From NCBI RefSeq assembly GCF_937616625.2, contig NC_065571.1:24440201-24504200 (forward strand): a stretch of 64,000 nucleotides of DNA, written 5' to 3'. Every line of letters starts with the position of its first letter. Position 1 is the stretch's first letter. Positions 59,189 to 64,000 of this stretch are shown in pieces. This DNA is from Mercurialis annua (taxonomy: Eukaryota; Streptophyta; Magnoliopsida; Malpighiales; Euphorbiaceae). The notes beneath the pieces were generated by a model. That model searched no databases, was not told the origin of the DNA, and saw only the letters and a program-made list of their open reading frames with translations. Made by a program: the position numbers and the translations under genes.

Positions 59189-60357
59189 TGAAATACCCCA
59201 AAATGTTTAATTATCTAATTGGACCACGCGTCCAGTTTGGATTCGCCAGAGTGGCGAAATCGAAAAGATTTCTAATAAAAGTAAAGTAAATAAATTTCAA
59301 GTAGGTCAGTTTCGGGAAATTAATTATGCGGAAATTGTGGTTATATTTCAATTCTAAAGTTAGAATTGGAATTAAAAGGAAAAGTGTCAAGAAAAACCCA
59401 AAATAAAGTGCAGGGACCAAAGTGGTAATTTAGCCACTATGTGTTGAAAATGGAAATTCATAGGTTTTGATGGGAAAGTCTTAATATCGAGCTTCGTATT
59501 AATTATTGGATATAAATAATACGTAAAAGTAATAATTTAAGAGTTTATCGATTTAGTTATGGACTAAATCGTACGAAAGAAAAGTTTGAAAGATAATTTG
59601 TAACAGAGAAAGAAAAGAGGGACCAAAACGGACTTTTATCCATTTAATATATGAAATTTCATTTGAAAGAAGATGATCAGAAAGAAGAATCGAGAGAAAT
59701 TGAGAAATAACGATCGATACCGTCGTTTCGCTGCCGTTTCGCCGTTCGACGTCCAATTCAAGCGGTTTTCGCGGCGATTTCTTCAGAATCAAATCCTCTA
59801 TCGATCCTAAGCTTCATTTCAAGGTAAATCTTCGAGAAATTTGACTAAAAATCGAATTAAAGGGGCTGTTTTAGTAAAAATAGAATATTGATGTTAATTT
59901 AGCATTTTTGGACTCGTTTTGATGTTTTGGCAAAAACGGAGAGTCGGGTTTTGAATGTGAGGATGTTGAGCACGTCGGGGTGGATGGAAAACCCCGAAAA
60001 ATGAGTTTCTGGGGGACTGCACTCGGTGTGCGATCGCACACCGAAGTGTGCGGACGCACACCTCCAAGTGTGCGGACGCACACTTGCTGTGTGCGGACGC
60101 ACACTTGCTGTGTGCGAACGCACACTTCCAAGTCTGCGGACGCACACTGAAGTGTGCGAACGCACCGCACAGTGGGTCCATAGGGACCAAAATAGGCTTT
60201 TTGCCCTAATTGAGCGGGATTTTAGTATTTTCGAATATTAGACCCTAAAAATAATTAAGGACCCCGATAATTTAAAAAGTGAAGTTTTAGCTCGACGTTT
60301 TACGTGGGCAACGATAATGGAAAAAGCTAAAGATAGTATACGTTTCTCGAATACGAG
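59189..60357. other. AT-rich insert, possibly an LTR fragment
   Basis: Composition changes sharply from the GC-balanced minisatellite context. The stretch opens TGAAATACCCC, similar to the TGTAA(C/T)ATCCC start of gypsy LTRs here, and carries AGGGACCAAA and GGACTAAATCGTAC phrases also present in the solo LTR (AGGGACTAAATCGTAC near 20276). A donor-like CAAGGTAAATC is at about 59819. No terminal repeat or TSD was found, so both ends are approximate and the identity is uncertain. Confidence 0.35.
60027..60166. repeat. Seven palindromic 14-mers with 21-bp period
   Basis: TGTGCGGACGCACA and close variants start at 60027, 60047, 60069, 60090, 60111, 60133 and 60153. The first, TGTGCGATCGCACA, is a perfect palindrome. 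The spacers are 6-8 bp and differ. The plus- and minus-strand frames over it are Cys/Arg-rich artefacts of the repeat. Confidence 0.95.
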
Positions 60358-60484
60358 AACCAGGACAGCGTGTCACCGTACAAAGAAATACTCCCCAGAA
60401 ACACCAGGCTCCGAACCAGGACAAGGTGCCAACCCTACTCCAACACCAGAACAAGTATAGAATATAAGCTTCAAAAGCAGAAGA

Positions 60485-60615
60485 ACTTGGGGCATCAGGT
60501 CTCCACCTGTAGCAGAACCAGGGGCATCAGGTCTCCAACTAGCCAGAGGAACGGGGGCATCGGGTCTCCATCAGCAGCAGAACCGGGGGCATCAGTTCTT
60601 CACTAGTAGCAGAAG
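60485..60615. repeat. 33-bp-type minisatellite (4 copies)
   Basis: GGGGCATC(A/G)GGTCTCCA followed by AGCAGAACC recurs four times with spacing of roughly 33-36 bp. Confidence 0.8.
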
Positions 60616-61250
60616 ACAGGGTAACACCAGATCGTCCAATTAGCTTCGTCGGGGAGTAAAAACAAACTCAGCCAGCGTATAACCTCTACAGTCCGGACAA
60701 AGAGCAGAGGGCACGATGTCCCTCCCGTACAGCATAGACAATAGCAGTCCTACGGGAATAGTAGGAGAACAGGGCCGGATCCACCAACGAAAGACGCGCT
60801 CACCCAGAAGCCAAGACCAATAATTCGTGCCATGCATCAGATATCGCATCCCAAATCCTCAGTAGCGCCCTGTAGCCAGCGAGATCAAATCTCCCCCGGA
60901 GGGATGTTCCGCGACGAAGTGATCCACAAAATACTCCAAGTAAGTATACAAGTCAAATACAGTTTAAACACTAACCAGTTTGTTGTATGTTTTGTACCCC
61001 AATACATGCCAGCTCATTCAACTACGCTTTACAAGAAACTCCCAGACTCCGGGTCAGAGTACAAAACATATCCCAGAATCTCAACAGTAGAAAACCTATC
61101 TCAGATAAAAGGTCGAAATTCTAAAAGAGTGCCAGACCGAATCACCCAAATTTGAGAAAGGACGGATTAAAGTGAATAAGGATGTACCCACTTTCCCCTG
61201 AGGTATTTATAAGCGCAAGCCTTCTATGGACAAGCTACTTAGGGCCATTT
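60616..61250 (+). other. Internal region, no feature recognised
   Basis: Unique-looking non-coding sequence of the non-autonomous element. The frames at 60832-61155 (plus) and 60640-60849 (minus) show no domain. Confidence 0.5.
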
Positions 61251-61259
61251 TTCTTCTAA

Positions 61260-61690
61260 TAAACAAGCCCCAGAGCCTTCAAAACAAGCCTCAGAGCTTT
61301 CAAAACGAGTAACAGAGGATCAAACAAGTTCCAGAGAACGGAAGACAGAGACCGGAAGAAAAGAATCCCCCCGAAGGATGAACAGACAGAAGATAAATAT
61401 ACAGTAACCCCAGAGGATAAATAGGCAGAATTCAGCAATACAGAAATCCTAGAAAGAGGAACAGAATTACCCCAGATAAAAGTTAAAAATACAGCCAACG
61501 CAGAGGATTCGTACAAGTCTCAAAACCTTCAAACAAGACCTAGAGCCTTCATATGAGTCCCAGAGCCTTTAATCAAAGACCCGAAGCCTTCAGAGAAGTC
61601 CCAGAGCCTTTAGATAAGACCCAGAGCCTTCAGACAAGACCTAGATCCTTCAGATTAGTCCTAGAGCCTTCATAATAAACCTAAAGAATC
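61260..61690. repeat. About 21-bp minisatellite (CAGAGCCTTCA)
   Basis: CAGAGCCTT(C/T)A and variants recur, most regularly at 61521-61685, with AAGACC or AGTCC in between. Copies at 61265-61330 are more scattered. Confidence 0.8.
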
Positions 61691-61759
61691 AGGGAAATGG
61701 CCCAGAAGACGGGATCCAAAAGATTCGGACTCCTCAAATGGCATAAAGACCCCGAAGAA

Positions 61760-62000
61760 TGGTAGAGAGACACCTAGATACTACATAGAGACGTCAAAGA
61801 ACGGTAGAGAGACACCAAGATACGTCATATAGACGCCAAGGAACGGTAGAGAGACACCAAGATACGGCATAAAGACGCCAAATAACGGTAGAGAGACACC
61901 AAGATACGGCCTAAAGACGCCAAAGAACGGTAGAGAGACACCAAGATACGGCATAAATACGCCGAACCACGGTAGAGAAACACCATTGTAGAGACACACC
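61760..62000. repeat. 42-bp minisatellite (about 5 copies)
   Basis: Each unit has ACGGTAGAGAGACACC then AAGATACG and ATAAAGACGCC. The two halves are themselves similar (GGTAGAGAGACACC and GGCATAAAGACGCC), so the unit is a doubled 21-bp repeat. Open frames here arise because 42 is a multiple of 3. Confidence 0.9.
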
Positions 62001-62203
62001 ATAAGTGGCAGAAAGACGCCAAAGCCTGATGGAAAACATCAGCATACGGTAGAAAGACACCGAAGCTTGGTAGAAAAACACCAGCATCCGTTAAGCGTGG
62101 AATAATTAACGGAATCCAGACACCTATGCGATATAGGTGGCCTTTGGGACGGCCCAGGGATCCTCTCTATCTATAAGAAAGCCTCGGACAGGACAATTAC
62201 CAG

Positions 62204-62371
62204 GGTTCGAGCCATCGAACCACTCTCAGGACAGCCGAGAGTTTACAGCGGGTAATGCTCCGGCTAGGGCATTACCACACCACAGGCGAGCGAGAGTCTC
62301 CGATGGTTGGCAGTCGCTCGTCTAACAGCAAGTCTTTTCTTTAACAAGAATTGACCTACTTCGTCAATTCT
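62204..62371 (+). other. Cluster of five hairpins before the polypurine tract
   Basis: Consecutive inverted repeats: GGTTCGA/TCGAACC (62204-62221), ACTCTC/GAGAGT (62223-62243), GGTAATGC/GCATTACC (62251-62276), CGAGCGA/TCGCTCG (62287-62320) and AGAATTGAC/GTCAATTCT (62347-62371). All stems are perfect. They would form stem-loops in the element RNA just upstream of the 3' LTR. Confidence 0.7.
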
Positions 62372-62376
62372 CTTTC

Positions 62377-62390
62377 AAGAGGGGGAAAAC
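62377..62390 (+). other. Polypurine tract of non-autonomous element
   Basis: AAGAGGGGGAAAAC directly precedes TGTAGAAACC, the right LTR start. It fixes the LTR boundary and shows plus orientation. Confidence 0.85.
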
Positions 62391-64000
62391 TGTAGAAACC
62401 TATTTTTCGGACAGGTAAAAAGTGATAAGGAACTGAAGCGTCCAATGATAATTTCCAGAAAAATCTGTCCGAGAGACGAGCTTTCGATTTGCTTGCTGGA
62501 ATCTAAGCAGGCGTAATCTGTGCACAGCTGCAAACTTGGAGGATCAAAACATAACTAGGCGTGAATAGCCCATAAAAATCCAAAGAGATTGTAATCTAAG
62601 TCTAGAAATTGGACTAATTGTCATATCTTAGAAGTTTATGGGCCAATTTGCAAGTTTTACGGACTGGAATTGACCCTGACCAAACCCATAGGACCTGAGA
62701 AACCTTTTTTAACACTTTCGGGCACCAAAGCGGACTTTTAGCAATCTTTTACTTAGCCACTAATCTTTAATACGAATTTAATTAAATAAATAGAGTTTAA
62801 TGGTAATCTTACCACCTAATGACTTATCACTTAACAGTTTAAACCCTAGAAGACTCTAACCAAATCCTAGGTCACCCCTAATCCTTATAAATACAGCCTT
62901 AAGCCAGCCTGGCTAAAGGTGGCACACAAACCCTAGACAGACACACATAAAATTCGGCAACCATCTTAGTATAGAAAACCCAAAATCACAACAAACACAC
63001 ACACACACACACAAACACAAATCCAGTCCTGAAAAACCCTAGTACTTGTTTATTCTCCAAGAATGCAGCACAAGCACCAGATTCGAAGCCGGATTCCACA
63101 TCCACTTCGTTGGCAAACGAGCCAAGGACTCAGAACGGTACTTTTGAGGACCCTCTATCATAATTCCTTTTATTTTTCCATTGTACATATGATTTCCATA
63201 ATTGTTGTAATTTATCTTAGATTGCATGTTTAGATTATTTTGTTAATTTTGCTATTCAAATTACCACAATAATTAATTCGATACTTTCAATAACCGCCAT
63301 AAAATTCGATGAAAAAGCAGGTTAATCACTGAAGTTTGCTGTTTTTAATGCTCATAACCAGAAAACAATCGATTGAACACCTTAGAATACATGTCTTTAG
63401 GTAGATTTTAGCTAATTTTGCCTTAAGTAAACCTTAAAAACGAGTTGTTGCCCAGAAAAATAAATTTGTCTAGATGAGCTCTAAACACTCTGATTATGTG
63501 TCTTTTGGATTCCTTGTTCGATTTTATGCTGTTTTGACTACTTTTACATGAAAAAATGAGCTAAAACGAGTGAGAACGAAGCAAAACAAAACGACCCCTG
63601 AAATTGCCGACAAACCACCGCTGAAGCTGACGGCGCTGCCGAGATAAAGTGGCTGCGCCGCAACAATAAACTGCCGGCGCCGTGTTCATAGTTCTTCAGC
63701 TCCACAGATTTCCTCATAGATCCTTCCAAACGCGATCCGAACTTCAAAACGTGCTTTTAGGCCCATCCGGACTCCAAATCACGCCCAGTTTAAACCCAGA
63801 CGTAGATAATTTAGTGTAGAATCATATTCTGTATTGTAAAGGGCAAGACCTGATGTAAAACGGACTCGTAAGTCCAAATATGTAACATAGTTTATAAACC
63901 GGGCCCACGAGCCCGAGGCCCAACAAACCAGCAACTTCCAGAGCCAATTTCGGGCTAACCCAAACTCGGAATCAACTCCAGATCAAACCAGTAGAACCGG
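62391..64000 (+). repeat. Right LTR of non-autonomous element (partial, cut by window end)
   Basis: Starts TGTAGAAACC. From 62453 it matches the left LTR with about 6% substitutions plus small indels, such as an extra GCTAAAG-containing stretch near 62912. TATA box at 62886. About 1.6 of an expected 2.4 kb is inside the window. Confidence 0.85.
62886..62893 (+). promoter_or_regulatory. TATA box of right LTR
   Basis: TATAAATA followed by CAGCC, the counterpart of 55066. Confidence 0.65.

Larger units (their letters stand above)
54634..64000 (+). mobile_element. Non-autonomous LTR retrotransposon, 5'-truncated, runs off the window
   Basis: Two direct copies of a long repeat (54634-56993 and 62391 onward) flank a PBS-like site and end at a polypurine tract, which defines an LTR element. 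The left LTR lacks its first 62 bp. The first 440 or so shared bases differ at about 27 positions by eye (about 6%), so the element is far older than the Tekay-like one. The 5.4-kb internal region has no gag, RT, RNase H or integrase motif in any frame, only short frames over repeats. Primer site and layout recall non-autonomous relatives of Tat/Ogre elements, but this family assignment is tentative. Confidence 0.8.

Noticed and set aside
60027..60166. CRISPR-like look of regularly spaced palindromic repeats
   Set aside because: Repeats are 14 bp and spacers 6-8 bp, far too short, and the context is a plant retroelement.
59871..60190. Overlapping Cys/Arg/His-rich minus-strand frames near 100 codons
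   Set aside because: Generated by the 21-bp palindrome array, which is open in several frames at once.
61781..62022. Hydrophobic repeat frame (GVSLPFFGVF-type) on the minus strand
   Set aside because: Direct translation of the 42-bp minisatellite; a second overlapping frame is also open, as expected of a repeat and not of a membrane protein gene.
62201..62222. GGTTCGAGCC resembling a tRNA T-arm
   Set aside because: No acceptor stem, anticodon arm or D-arm around it; it is better described as one of five hairpins.

Overview
The window is repetitive DNA of a flowering plant, very probably a eudicot. The evidence is a satellite array spanning about 40 kb, an intact Ty3/gypsy chromovirus primed by initiator tRNA-Met, a related solo LTR, and a large non-coding LTR retrotransposon. 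I see no host protein-coding gene, no rRNA or tRNA gene and no CRISPR array. The only convincing coding sequence is the gag-pol polyprotein of the chromovirus.

Layout. (1) 1-18853: satellite with a monomer of about 60 bp. (2) 18854-21754: solo gypsy LTR on the minus strand. (3) 21755-39407: satellite again, changing near 34.3 kb to a different higher-order family. (4) 39408-50843: complete Tekay-like element (11,436 bp, two LTRs of 3,017 bp, TSD ATAAC, open reading frame of 1,624 codons). (5) 50844-54600: satellite, increasingly degenerate, ending in a half-monomer in opposite orientation (54601-54633). (6) about 54634 to the window end: a non-autonomous LTR element with a 5'-truncated left LTR, a PBS unlike the Tekay one, an internal region of minisatellites and hairpins with no protein domains, a polypurine tract, and a right LTR running off the window.

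The satellite is hierarchical. About 10-bp steps build a 60-bp monomer. Monomers build segments of 1.5-3.0 kb bounded by a rare CTAGGGG variant. Those segments form super-repeats in the order Z-P-Q, Y-Z-P-Q, Y-Z-Z-P-Q, Y. From about 34.3 kb a different repeat, 2,605 bp long in its best copy, takes over. Both gypsy insertions interrupt segments whose sister copies lack them, so they are younger than the segment amplification. The Tekay-like LTRs differ at only five positions, so it is a very recent arrival. The two LTRs of the non-coding element differ at about 6% of sites, so it is much older.

The most unusual points are the segment hierarchy with its marker variant; a 123-bp exact duplication flanking the solo LTR where a 5-bp TSD would be expected; unrelated tandem-motif cassettes at equivalent places in two related LTRs; a 21-bp-phased array of palindromes at 60027-60166; and a run of five hairpins just before the polypurine tract of the non-coding element. 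Comparisons were made by eye, without alignment software.
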